Assembly: GCA_034096865.1 (NCBI GenBank)
Contig: JAWQFJ010001118.1
Coordinates: 1-64,000, forward strand
Length of the DNA stretch: 64,000 nt
Origin: Theodoxus fluviatilis
Lineage: Eukaryota; Mollusca; Gastropoda; Cycloneritida; Neritidae
Reading direction: 5' to 3'
The translations under genes were made by a program, and so were the position numbers. Shown one piece after another: positions 45,590 through 56,000 of the stretch (positions within the stretch are counted from its first letter, which is position 1; the number at the start of each line of letters is the position of its first letter). The notes beneath the pieces are model-generated. The model was not told where the DNA came from. It did not search any database and saw only the letters and a list, made by a program, of their open reading frames with translations.

Positions 45590-45925
45590 GATAGTGAATC
45601 TGTGCTTGTCATTGCATGTCACCAGATTCTGTCAGCATTGTGACTGATGGATAGTGAATCTGTGCTTGTCATTGCCTGTCACTAGATTCTATCAGCATTG
45701 TGACTGATGGGTAGTTCATTGCCTGTCGCTAGATTCTGTCAGCATTGTGACTGATGGGTAGTTCATTGCCTGTCACTAGATTCTGTCAGCATTGTGACTG
45801 ATGGGTAGTTCATTGCCTGTCACTAGATTCTGTCAGCATTGTGGCTGATGGGTAGTTCATTGCCTGTCACTAGATTCTGTCAGTATTGTGACTGATGGAT
45901 AGTGAATCTGTGCTTGTCATTGATA
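45590..45925. repeat. 47-bp minisatellite derived from exon 13 and its splice donor
   Basis: Six or so copies containing CATTGCCTGTCACTAGATTC and TGTCAGCATTGTGACTGATG. Exon 13 and its donor read CATTGCCTGTCACCAGCTTT and TGTCAGCATTGTGAGTGATG. Outer copies also share CTTGTCATTGC and a following TAGTGAAT/CAGTGAAC block. The exon's GTGAGT is GTGACT (once GTGGCT) in the copies, weakening the donor. Confidence 0.85.
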
Positions 45926-46330
45926 ACCTGCTCCAATATGGTGAGCAAATGCAGCAAGTAATTAATGAACTGTAGTCATTCTTCATTTCTTTTTACCAAT
46001 GCTTAAGAGCAATTAAAATTGCAATCCAAACAAAGAAAGAGAAGTAAAGACAACGACCATGTCAAATCATTATTGATAGATTCTCGAGTTCATTGAAGGG
46101 CACAGTTGCTTTGAAATGCACAGAGAAATAAGACAGGTCATGATGATTTCAGACTCTGGTACCCCACAAACTGCATGTGGAAAAAGGTGCCGTAATCCCT
46201 GAGCTGGCCAAAGTATGATTTTAGAATATTTATTTTACTTGCATGTAAAAATACCAAGAAAATAATGTAAATCTAAGCATGACAGAGGAGTAACTGGCAA
46301 CCTTTAGCCTTATGCTGTACTCTTCCCTAG
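45926..46330. other. Intron 13 sequence, no feature recognised
   Basis: Unassigned intronic sequence leading to the pyrimidine tract and acceptor of exon 14. Confidence 0.4.
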
Positions 46331-46503
46331 CGAGTTCACTGACCCTGCTTGCTCCATCTGCGCAGGACAAGCTGCGAGTGGTGGGGACACGTTACCAGAA
46401 ACACATCCAGTGGAGACGGTTGGTGCACCTGGGCAGTGGAGTGTCTGGCAAGTGCTCTTTGGCAGTGGACCTCAACTCCGACAGAAAGTTCTGTGTCAAG
46501 CGG
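46331..46503 (+). CDS. Kinase gene exon 14, glycine-rich loop and ATP-binding lysine
   Basis: This exon carries the start of the protein kinase domain. The acceptor CTTCCCTAG (46330) has a pyrimidine tract and gives the phase needed by exon 13; a start at the later CAG (46365) would create a TGA at the join. The peptide reads SSLTLLAPSAQDKLRVV, then a kinase N-lobe: HIQWRRLVHLGSGVSGKC contains a GxGxxG nucleotide-binding loop, and FCVKR supplies the VAIK-type lysine. The donor is GTAGGT (46504), phase 0. The kinase would act on MAP kinase kinase or IKK-type substrates if NIK-like, which is inference. Confidence 0.85.
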
Positions 46504-46619
46504 GTAGGTTGAAGTTTTTCATCAGGACGTAAGTTAGACTCCATATGAGGTGAGGTTATTTTGTAGCCTTTCATCCTTCTGTGTTCTGTGAGCCCCCTTT
46601 CACATTACTTTTACCCAGA

Positions 46620-46940
46620 CACCCAATTAGAAGGTAAAGGTGTGCATTTATATAATGACTGATTACCCATGACTGAGTGTCACACCACATTACACTTTAC
46701 TACCTGATCTCTGGGCTCCTTGATCAATCGTTCACTGGCACCTGGTGACAATCTCAGACTATAAGATGCATTGTCAGGTACCAGCACCCCTGGGGAGTAT
46801 GCCAACCCAATGCTAGCTCACAGCCGCACACAAGGGTTAATCGCACTACATCGCGCCATCACTGCCTCACAGGTACTTGGTTTTATTCCTGGGTGGGGAG
46901 GAGCAATGTGAATAAAGCGCCTTGCTCCAGGCTGCAACTC
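46620..46940. repeat. Interspersed repeat related to 12880-12960
   Basis: AAGGTAAAGGTGTGCATTTA and later AATGTGAATAAAGCGCCTTG are of the same type as the complement of 12880-12960 (AAGGTAAAGGTGTGATTTTA, with an AAGCGGTTTGAGCAC block there). This suggests a widespread SINE-like family; ends were not resolved. The 15-bp array begins at its right end. Confidence 0.45.
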
Positions 46941-46944
46941 CAGG

Positions 46945-49900
46945 ATCTGCACAGCTTCAACTGCCGCACCACCAGCTGCCGTAATACCAGCTGCTATACC
47001 ACCAGCTGCTACACCACCAGCTGCCGTAATACCAGCTGCTATACCACCAGCTGCTATACCACCAGCTGCCGTAATACCAGCTGCTATACCACCAGCTGCC
47101 GTAATACCAGCTGCTATACCACCAGCTGCCGTAATACCAGCTGCTATACCACCAGCTGCCGTAATACCAGCTGCTATACCACCAGCTGCTACACCACCAG
47201 CTGCTACACCACCAGCTGCTACACCACCAGCAGCCGTAATACCAGCTGCTACACCACCAGCAGCCGTAATACCAGCTGCTACACCACCAGCTGCCGTAAT
47301 ACCAGCTGCTACACCACTAGCTGCTACACCACCAGCTGCTACACCACCAGCTGCTACACCACCAGCTGCTACACCACCAGCTGCCGTAATACCAGCTGCT
47401 ATACCACCAGCTGCTATACCACCAGCTGCTATACCACCAGCTGCTACACCACCAGCTGCTATACCACCAGCTGCTATACCACCAGCTGCTATACCACCAG
47501 CTGCTACACCACCAGCTGCTACACCACCAGCAGCCGTAATACCAGCTGCTACACCACCAGCAGCCGTAATACCAGCTGCTACACCACCAGCTGCTATACC
47601 ACCAGCTGCTACACCACCAGCAGCCGTAATACCAGCTGCTATACCACCAGCAGCCGTAATACTAGCTGCAGTATTACCAGCTGCTATACCACCAGCTGCT
47701 ATACCACCAGCTGCCTAATTACCAGCTGCTATACCACCAGCTGCTACACCACCAGCTGCTACACCACCAAGTGCTATGCCACCAGCTGCTACACCACCAG
47801 CTGCTACACCACCAGCTGCTATACCACCAGCTGCTACACCACCAGCTGCTACACCACCAGCTGCTACACCACCAGCTGCCGTACACCACTAGCTGCTACA
47901 CCACCAAGTGCTACACCACCAGCTGCTACACCACCAGCTGCTACACCACCAAGTGCTATGCCACCAGCTGCTACACCACCAGCTGCTATACCACTAGCTG
48001 CTATACCACCAGCTGCTACACCACCAGCTGCTACACCACCAGCTGCTATACCACCAGCTGCTATGCCACCAGCTGCTATACCACCAGCTGCTATGCCACC
48101 AGCTGCTATACCACCAGCTGCTATGCCACCAGCTGCTATACCACCAGCTGCTATACCACCAGCTGATATACCACCAGCTGCTATACCACCAGCTGCTATA
48201 CCACCAGCTGCTACACCACCAGCTGCTACACCACCAGCTGCCGTACACCACTAGCTGCTATACCACCAGCTGCTACACCACCAGCTGCTATACCACCAGC
48301 TGCTATACCACCACCTGCTACACCACCAGCTGCTACACCACCAGCTGCTATACCACCAGCTGCTATACAACCAGCTGCTATACCACCAGCTGCTATACCA
48401 CCAGCTGCTATACAACCAGCTGCTACACCACCAGCTGCTATACAACCAGCTGCTACACCACCAGCTGCTATAGAACCAGCTGCTACACCACCAGCTGCTA
48501 TACAACCAGCTGCTACACCACCAGCTGCTATACAACCAGCTGCTACACCACCAGCTGCTACACCACCAGCTGCTATACCACCAGCTGCTATACCACCAGC
48601 TGCTATACCACCAGCTGCTACACCACCAGCTGCTACACCACCAGCTGCTACACCACCAGCTGCTACACCACCAGCTGCTACACCACCAGCTGCTACACCA
48701 CCAGCTGCTACACCACCAGCTGCTATACCACCAGCTGCTACACCACCAGCTGCTACACCACCAGCTGCTACACCACCAGCTGCTACACCACCAGCTGCTA
48801 TGCCACCAGCTGCTATACCACCAGCTGCTATGCCACGAGCTGCTACACCACCAGCTGCCACACCACCAGCTGCTACACCACCAGCTGCTATACAACCAGC
48901 TGCTATACAACCAGCTGCTACACCACCAGCTGCTACACCACCAAGTGCTATGCCACCAGCTGCTACAGCACCAGCTGCTACAGCACCAGCTGCTATACAA
49001 CCAGCTGCTACACCACCAGCTGCTACACCACCAGCTGCTACACCACCAGCTGCCACACCACCAGCTGCTACACCACCAGCTGCTATACCACCAGCTGCCA
49101 CATCACCAGCTGCTACACCACCAGCTGCTACACCACCAGCTGCTACACCACCAGCTGCTATACCACCAGCTGCTACACCACCAGCTGCTACACCACCAGC
49201 TGCTATACCACCAGCTGCTATACCACCAGCTGCTATACCACCAGCTGCTACACCACCAGCTGCTACACCACCAGCTGCTACACCACCAGCTGCTACACCA
49301 CCAGCTGCTACACCACCAGCTGCTATACCACCAGCTGCTATACAACCAGCTGCTACACCACCAGCTGCTACACCACCAGCTGCCACACCACCAGCTGCTA
49401 CACCACCAGCTGCTATACCACCAGCTGCCACACCACCAGCTGCTACGCCACCAGCTGCCACACCACCAGCTGCTATACTACCAGCTGCCACACCACCAGC
49501 TGCTACACCACCAGCTGCTACACTACCAGCTGCTACACCACCAGCTGCCACACCACCAGCTGCTACACCACCAGCTGCTGCACTACCAGCTGCTACACCA
49601 CCAGCTGCTACACCACCAGCTGCTACACTACCAGCTGCTACACCACCAGCTGCCACACCACCAGCTGCCACACCACCAGCTGCCACACTACCAGCTGCTA
49701 CACTACCAGCTGCTACACCACCAGCTGCTACACCACCAGCTGCTACACTACCAGCTGCTACACCACCAGCTGCTACACCACCAGCTGCTACACCACCAGC
49801 TGCTACACCACCAGCTGCCACACCACCAGCTGCTACACCACCAGCTGCTACACTACCAGCTGCTACACTACCAGCTGCTACACCACCAGCTGCTACACCA

Positions 49901-50875
49901 CCAGCTGCTACACCACCAGCTGCTACACCACCAGCTGCTACACCACCATCTGCCACACCATCAGCTGCTACACCACCAGCTGCTACACCACCAGCTACTA
50001 CACCACCAGCTGCTACACCACCAGCTGCTATACCACCAGCTGCTACACCACCAGCTGCTACACCACCAGCTGCTATACCACCAGCTGCTACACCACCAGC
50101 TGCTATACAACCAGCTGCTACACCACCAGCTGCTACACCACCAGCTGCTACACCACCAGCTGCTACACCACCAGCTGCTACACCACCAGCTGCTACACCA
50201 CCAGCTGCTATACAACCAGCTGCTACACCACCAGCTGCTACACCACCAGCTGCTACACCACCAGCTGCTACACCACCAGCTGCTACGCCACCAGCTGCTA
50301 TGCCACCAGCTGCTATACCACCTGCTGCTATACCACCAGCTGCCACACCACCAGCTGCTACACCACCAGCTGCTATACAACCAGCTGCTACACCACCAGC
50401 TGCTACACCACCAGCTGCTACACCACCAGCTGCTACACCACCAGCTGCTATACCACCAGCTGCTATACCACCAGCTGCTACACCACCAGCTGCTACACCA
50501 CCAGCTGCTATGCCACCAGCTGCTCTACCACCAGCTGCTATACCACCAGCTGCTATACCACCAGCTGCTATGCCACCAGCTGCTACACCACCAGCTGCTA
50601 CACCACCAGCTGCTACCCCACCAGCTGCTACACCACCAGCTGCTACACTACCAGCTGCTACACCACCAGCTGCTATACCACCAGCTGCTATACCACCAGC
50701 TGCTATACCACCAGCTGCTATACCACCAGCTGCTATACCACCAGCTGCTACACCACCAGCTGCTATACCACCAGCTGCTACACCACCAGCTGCTACACCA
50801 CCAGCTGCTACACCACCAGCTGCCACACCACCAGCTGCTATACCACCAGCTGCTATACCACCAGCTGCTATACCA
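46945..50875. repeat. 15-bp minisatellite, 3.9 kb, CAGCTG in most units
   Basis: About 260 copies of CCAGCTGCTACACCA with C/T (ACA/ATA) as the main variant; GCCGTAATA and CAACCA variants are confined to sub-blocks at 46.97-47.7 and 48.36-48.54 kb. Open frames of up to 866 codons occur on both strands (PAATP, HQLLH, TTSCY, AAGGV) because the unit has no stop. They lack splice or start support. It lies in intron 14. Confidence 0.95.
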
Positions 50876-51063
50876 TTTAGCGCCTTCGCAAGTTCGGTTG
50901 CTGGGTCGTTCCGTCATGTTTCACGAAGTACTGCGACGTCATTTATCCAAACTTTGCGCTCGTTTTGATTGGTCACGATCATTGCCGATCTTTGCCGAAG
51001 CTGAAAATACTCGTTTTCGGATTCTCCGAGCGCTTGTGCAGTTGTGAAGTCGAAGCAGTCAAA

Positions 51064-51782
51064 ATGGCGATTTACTCCTATTGAGTGTTGACGGAAAATG
51101 AAAGTGTTGAGTCCGCGAACATCGACAAGGTTGACAGTGTGAAAAACAAATGGAAAGCGCAATGGCTGTCGGAGAGAGTTGTAGTGAAATACAAGGGCAA
51201 GGAGAGATCCCAGTTGATCGGCGATTCCATCGCAAAAATCGACGTGCCTGGAGAAGCCATTTGCAAGTGGTGCGAGAAAGGAATCATCAATTACGGGACA
51301 AATGGAAAGTCTTCGTTGGTAAAGCATCTCACCACCAACAAACACGCACTGAAATTGGATTTGCATCGAACAACGCCGCCTGTGGACCCAAAGATTCGGC
51401 AGCCACTGGAACTCCCTGGAGATCAACCCGTGTTGTACTTCATCATGCTACGGTTCCAGTTGATGGCCGAAGTTGTAGACCATCCCACATTGCTTTTGCT
51501 CGGAAATCATGGAGCCGCAAGGTAGCCTCTTCTTCTAAAAATAAGCTGCAGACTCCCACACCCTCCACATCAGCTGTGGTCAGTGCTTCGAGACGGGAAA
51601 CTGTACCTCCAGTCACTGCTAATGGTGTGTCTCCGGGGTTTTGTATTCCCAAGGTGGCCTCTTCTTCCGCCATGAAGGTGGTGCAGATCCCCACCAACAA
51701 AAGATCGTCATCTGTGCCCGTGAGTGAAGCTAATGTGGTGCCGGCCCCAGCAAAGAAAGGCAGGTTTCCAGTGGTGACCTGA
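51064..51782 (+). pseudogene. BED-type zinc-finger gene copy, interrupted
   Basis: ATG (51064) in good context opens MAIYSY, is stopped by TGA, and the same frame continues as LTENESVESANIDKVD and KNKWKAQWLSERVVVKYKG. A BED-like finger follows (CKWCEKGIINYG ... HLTTNKH, C-x2-C and H-x5-H). The frame ends at about 51525, while a second frame continues Ser/Val/Lys-rich sequence to TGA at 51780 and AATAAA follows at 51828. This looks like a transcription unit or element-borne protein with a nonsense codon and a frameshift. The short upstream region is CpG-rich with ATTGG boxes. Confidence 0.5.
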
Positions 51783-51827
51783 GGGATTTCTTCAGCAAAC
51801 TTCCCAGAGTATATCAATGAAATGAAG

Positions 51828-51833
51828 AATAAA
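51828..51833 (+). terminator. Polyadenylation signal AATAAA after the BED-type gene
   Basis: AATAAA 46 bp beyond the last stop; consistent with a 3' end but common by chance in AT-rich DNA. Confidence 0.35.
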
Positions 51834-52377
51834 CAGTCACAAAATGAACAGACTTTTCTATGTACAATTTTTTTGCATTTGCACACCCAACACACAACTA
51901 TTGATGGCAGAGATCAATCTAAAACAGACATGTGATTTTGGGTGAGTACTTAAAAAAAATTACATTTTTTTTGGTACTGTAGCTGTTTCAGTGAACAGCC
52001 TAGAAAGTTAATTTTCCTGCTCAGATTGCATCAGATTGCACCATTTGGCTTCCCCTATTAAACATTTTTTTCCGGGGGGGCATGCCCCCGGACCCCCCTA
52101 GCTTGCTTGGCGCTTTGCGCCATCAGTTCGGCGCTTCACGCCTTCATTTTCTGTATTTTTCACAATTCCCTTGTCCTATGTCTGATTAAGGCAGCTACCA
52201 CCAACACCACCAGAACAGCATACTACCTCCAACGCCAGCCAGTTCCACTTATCACCATTAGAGAAGCTACTATCAACACCACCGACCACCGACCCCCATT
52301 AAAGCAGCTACCACCACCACCACCAGAACAGCATACTACCTCCAACGCCAGTTCCACTTATCACCATTAGAGAAGCT

Positions 52378-52480
52378 ACCACCACCACCACCTCCTCCTC
52401 CACCACAACCACCACCACCACCACCACCACCACCACCACCACCACCACCACCACCACCACCACCACCACCACCACCACTA
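52378..52480. repeat. (ACC)n microsatellite
   Basis: CCA/ACC run, preceded by longer imperfect repeats of AGCTACCACCA at 52190-52380. Confidence 0.95.
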
Positions 52481-52679
52481 GAGAAGCTACCACCACCACC
52501 TCCATTAATATTAGTGCAACCACTGCTGCTAACAAGTTTGATTTATTCCTAGTGGTGTGACAGAACCATTTTCAGAGAAGCAACATTTGACTGGAACCAT
52601 GGCATTATACAATTTCCTATCATTGACCTTGTAAAGTAAGTGTAATGTTAGCTTAGACACCCACATCTTTTGCTGGCAG

Positions 52680-52809
52680 ATTCACCTCTCTGGATTCGGG
52701 GAGTCTGAGCTGGAGACTTGGAGCCAGGTGAAACACAGGAACATCGTGCAGCTCTATGGAGCTGTTCGCCATGGCCAGAAAGTGTACATCTTCGCTGAGT
52801 TCATTGATG
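52680..52809 (+). CDS. Kinase gene exon 15, alpha-C helix and hinge
   Basis: This exon lies between TTTTGCTGGCAG and GTGAGG (52810), beginning in phase 0 and ending in phase 1. It encodes the alpha-C region (FGESELETW, with a candidate salt-bridge Glu), then QVKHRNIVQLYGAVRHG and a hinge-type VYIFAEFIDG. LYGAVR followed by a Gly and a hydrophobic hinge resembles NIK and Tpl2 more than other MAP3Ks. It lies between the 15-bp and the 25/27-bp arrays. Confidence 0.9.
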
Positions 52810-53089
52810 GTGAGGATTTTTGCTTGTTTGCGTGTGCGTGCGTGCGTGTGTGTGTGCTCTGAGGTAATTGTGACAGAGTTATAATGAGATATTTACCTTT
52901 GAACTCACTTGAACGCATGTGTTTACGAATAACACATGAAAAGCTTTTGGTCATACAACTTGCCATTGATGCTAGTTTGCATTGCGTAGGTACTGGCAGT
53001 CTCTAATCATCCGTACAGGAAAGTGACTATGGGATACAACAATAGCTTGCATTTCGTTGTCATTTTCTCGATTGTTTGACAATCAATGC

Positions 53090-56000
53090 ACCTGTTGTGG
53101 CTGTGACAGTCAACACCTGTTGTGGCTGTGACAATCAACACCTGTTGTGGCTGTGACAATCAACACCTGTTGTGGCTGTGACAATAAACACCTGTTGTGG
53201 CTGTGACAATCAACACCTGTTGTGGCTGTGACAATCAACACCTGTTGTGGCTGTGACAATCAACACCTGTTGTGGCTGTGACAATCAACACCTGTTGTGG
53301 CTGTGACAGACAATGCACCTGTTGTGGCTGTGACAATCAACACCTGTTGTGGCTGTGACAATCAACACCTGTTGTGGCTGTGACAATCAACACCTGTTGT
53401 GGCTGTGACAATCAACACCTGTTGTGGCTGTGACAGTCAATGCACCTGTTGTGGCTGTGACAGTCAATGCACCTGTTGTGGCTGTGACAATCAACACCTG
53501 TTGTGGCTGTGACAGTCAATGCACCTGTTGTGGCTGTGACAATCAACACCTGTTGTGGCTGTGACAATCAACACCTGTTGTGGCTGTGACAGTCAATGCA
53601 CCTGTTGTGGCTGTGACAGTCAATGCACCTGTTGTGGCTGTGACAGTCAATGCACCTGTTGTGGCTGTGACAGACAATGCACCTGTTGTGGCTGTGACAG
53701 TCAATGCACCTGTTGTGGCTGTGACAGTCAATGCACCTGTTGTGGCTGTGACAGTCAATGCACCTGTTGTGGCTGTGACAGACAATGCACCTGTTGTGGC
53801 TGTGACAATCAACACCTGTTGTGGCTGTGACAATCAACACCTGTTGTGGCTGTGACAGACAATGCACCTGTTGTGGCTGTGACAGACAATGCACCTGTTG
53901 TGGCTGTGACAATCAACACCTGTTGTGGCTGTGACAATCAACACCTGTTGTGGCTGTGACAATCAACACCTGTTGTGGCTGTGACAATCAACACCTGTTG
54001 TGGCTGTGACAATCAACACCTGTTGTGGCTGTGACAATCAATGCACCTGTTGTGGCTGTGACAATCAATGCACCTGTTGTGGCTGTGACAGTCAATGCAC
54101 CTGTTGTGGCTGTGACAGACAATGCACCTGTTGTGGCTGTGACAGTCAATGCACCTGTTGTGGCTGTGACAATCAATGCACCTGTTGTGGCTGTGACAAT
54201 CAACACCTGTTGTGGCTGTGACAATCAACACCTGTTGTGGCTGTGACAGTCAATGCACCTGTTGTGGCTGTGACAATCAATGCACCTGTTGTGGCTGTGA
54301 CAATCAACACCTGTTGTGGCTGTGACAATCAACACCTGTTGTGGCTGTGACAATCAATGCACCTGTTGTGGCTGTGACAGACAATGCACCTGTTGTGGCT
54401 GTGACAATCAACACCTGTTGTGGCTGTGACAATCAACACCTGTTGTGGCTGTGACAATCAACACCTGTTGTGGCTGTGACAATCAACACCTGTTGTGGCT
54501 GTGACAGACAATGCACCTGTTGTGGCTGTGACAGTCAATGCACCTGTTGTGGCTGTGACAGACAATGCACCTGTTGTGGCTGTGACAATCAACACCTGTT
54601 GTGGCTGTGACAATCAACACCTGTTGTGGCTGTGACAATCAACACCTGTTGTGGCTGTGACAATCAACACCTGTTGTGGCTGTGACAGACAATGCACCTG
54701 TTGTGGCTGTGACAATCAACACCTGTTGTGGCTGTGACAATCAACACCTGTTGTGGCTGTGACAATCAACACCTGTTGTGGCTGTGACAATCAACACCTG
54801 TTGTGGCTGTGACAATCAACACCTGTTGTGGCTGTGACAATCAACACCTGTTGTGGCTGTGACAATCAACACCTGTTGTGGCTGTGACAGACAATGCACC
54901 TGTTGTGGCTGTGACAATCAACACCTGTTGTGGCTGTGACAATCAACACCTGTTGTGGCTGTGACAATCAACACCTGTTGTGGCTGTGACAATCAACACC
55001 TGTTGTGGCTGTGACAATCAACACCTGTTGTGGCTGTGACAGACAATGCACCTGTTGTGGCTGTGACAATCAACACCTGTTGTGGCTGTGACAATCAACA
55101 CCTGTTGTGGCTGTGACAATCAACACCTGTTGTGGCTGTGACAGTCAATGCACCTGTTGTGGCTGTGACAGTCAATGCACCTGTTGTGGCTGTGACAGTC
55201 AATGCACCTGTTGTGGCTGTGACAATCAACACCTGTTGTGGCTGTGACAGTCAATGCACCTGTTGTGGCTGTGACAATCAACACCTGTTGTGGCTGTGAC
55301 AGTCAATGCACCTGTTGTGGCTGTGACAGACAATGCACCTGTTGTGGCTGTGACAATCAACACCTGTTGTGGCTGTGACAATCAACACCTGTTGTGGCTG
55401 TGACAGTCAATGCACCTGTTGTGGCTGTGACAGTCAATGCACCTGTTGTGGCTGTGACAATCAACACCTGTTGTGGCTGTGACAATCAACACCTGTTGTG
55501 GCTGTGACAATCAACACCTGTTGTGGCTGTGACAATCAACACCTGATGTGACTGTGACAATCAACACCTGTTGTGGCTGTGACAGACAATGCACCTGTTG
55601 TGGCTGTGACAATCAACACCTGTTGTGGCTGTGACAATCAACACCTGTTGTGGCTGTGACAATCAACACCTGTTGTGGCTGTGACAATCAACACCTGTTG
55701 TGGCTGTGACAATCAACACCTGTTGTGGCTGTGACAGTCAATGCACCTGTTGTGGCTGTGACAGACAATGCACCTGTTGTGGCTGTGACAGTCAATGCAC
55801 CTGTTGTGGCTGTGACAATCAACACCTGTTGTGGCTGTGACAGTCAATGCACCTGTTGTGGCTGTGACAATCAACACCTGTTGTGGCTGTGACAGTCAAT
55901 GCACCTGTTGTGGCTGTGACAGTCAATGCACCTGTTGTGGCTGTGACAATCAACACCTGTTGTGGCTGTGACAGTCAATGCACCTGTTGTGGCTGTGACA

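Noticed and set aside
46366..46503. Exon 14 starting at the CAG acceptor at 46365
   Set aside because: Joining it to exon 13 creates TGA; the upstream CTTCCCTAG acceptor (46330) gives the correct phase.
48226..50968. Very long frames (866, 722 and 700 codons) of AAGGV, PAATP and HQLLH repeats as candidate silk- or elastin-like proteins
   Set aside because: They lie on both strands and several frames of a 15-bp satellite with no stop in its unit. The main C/T variant changes amino acids in these frames, there is no start or splice support, and they sit in an intron of the kinase gene.
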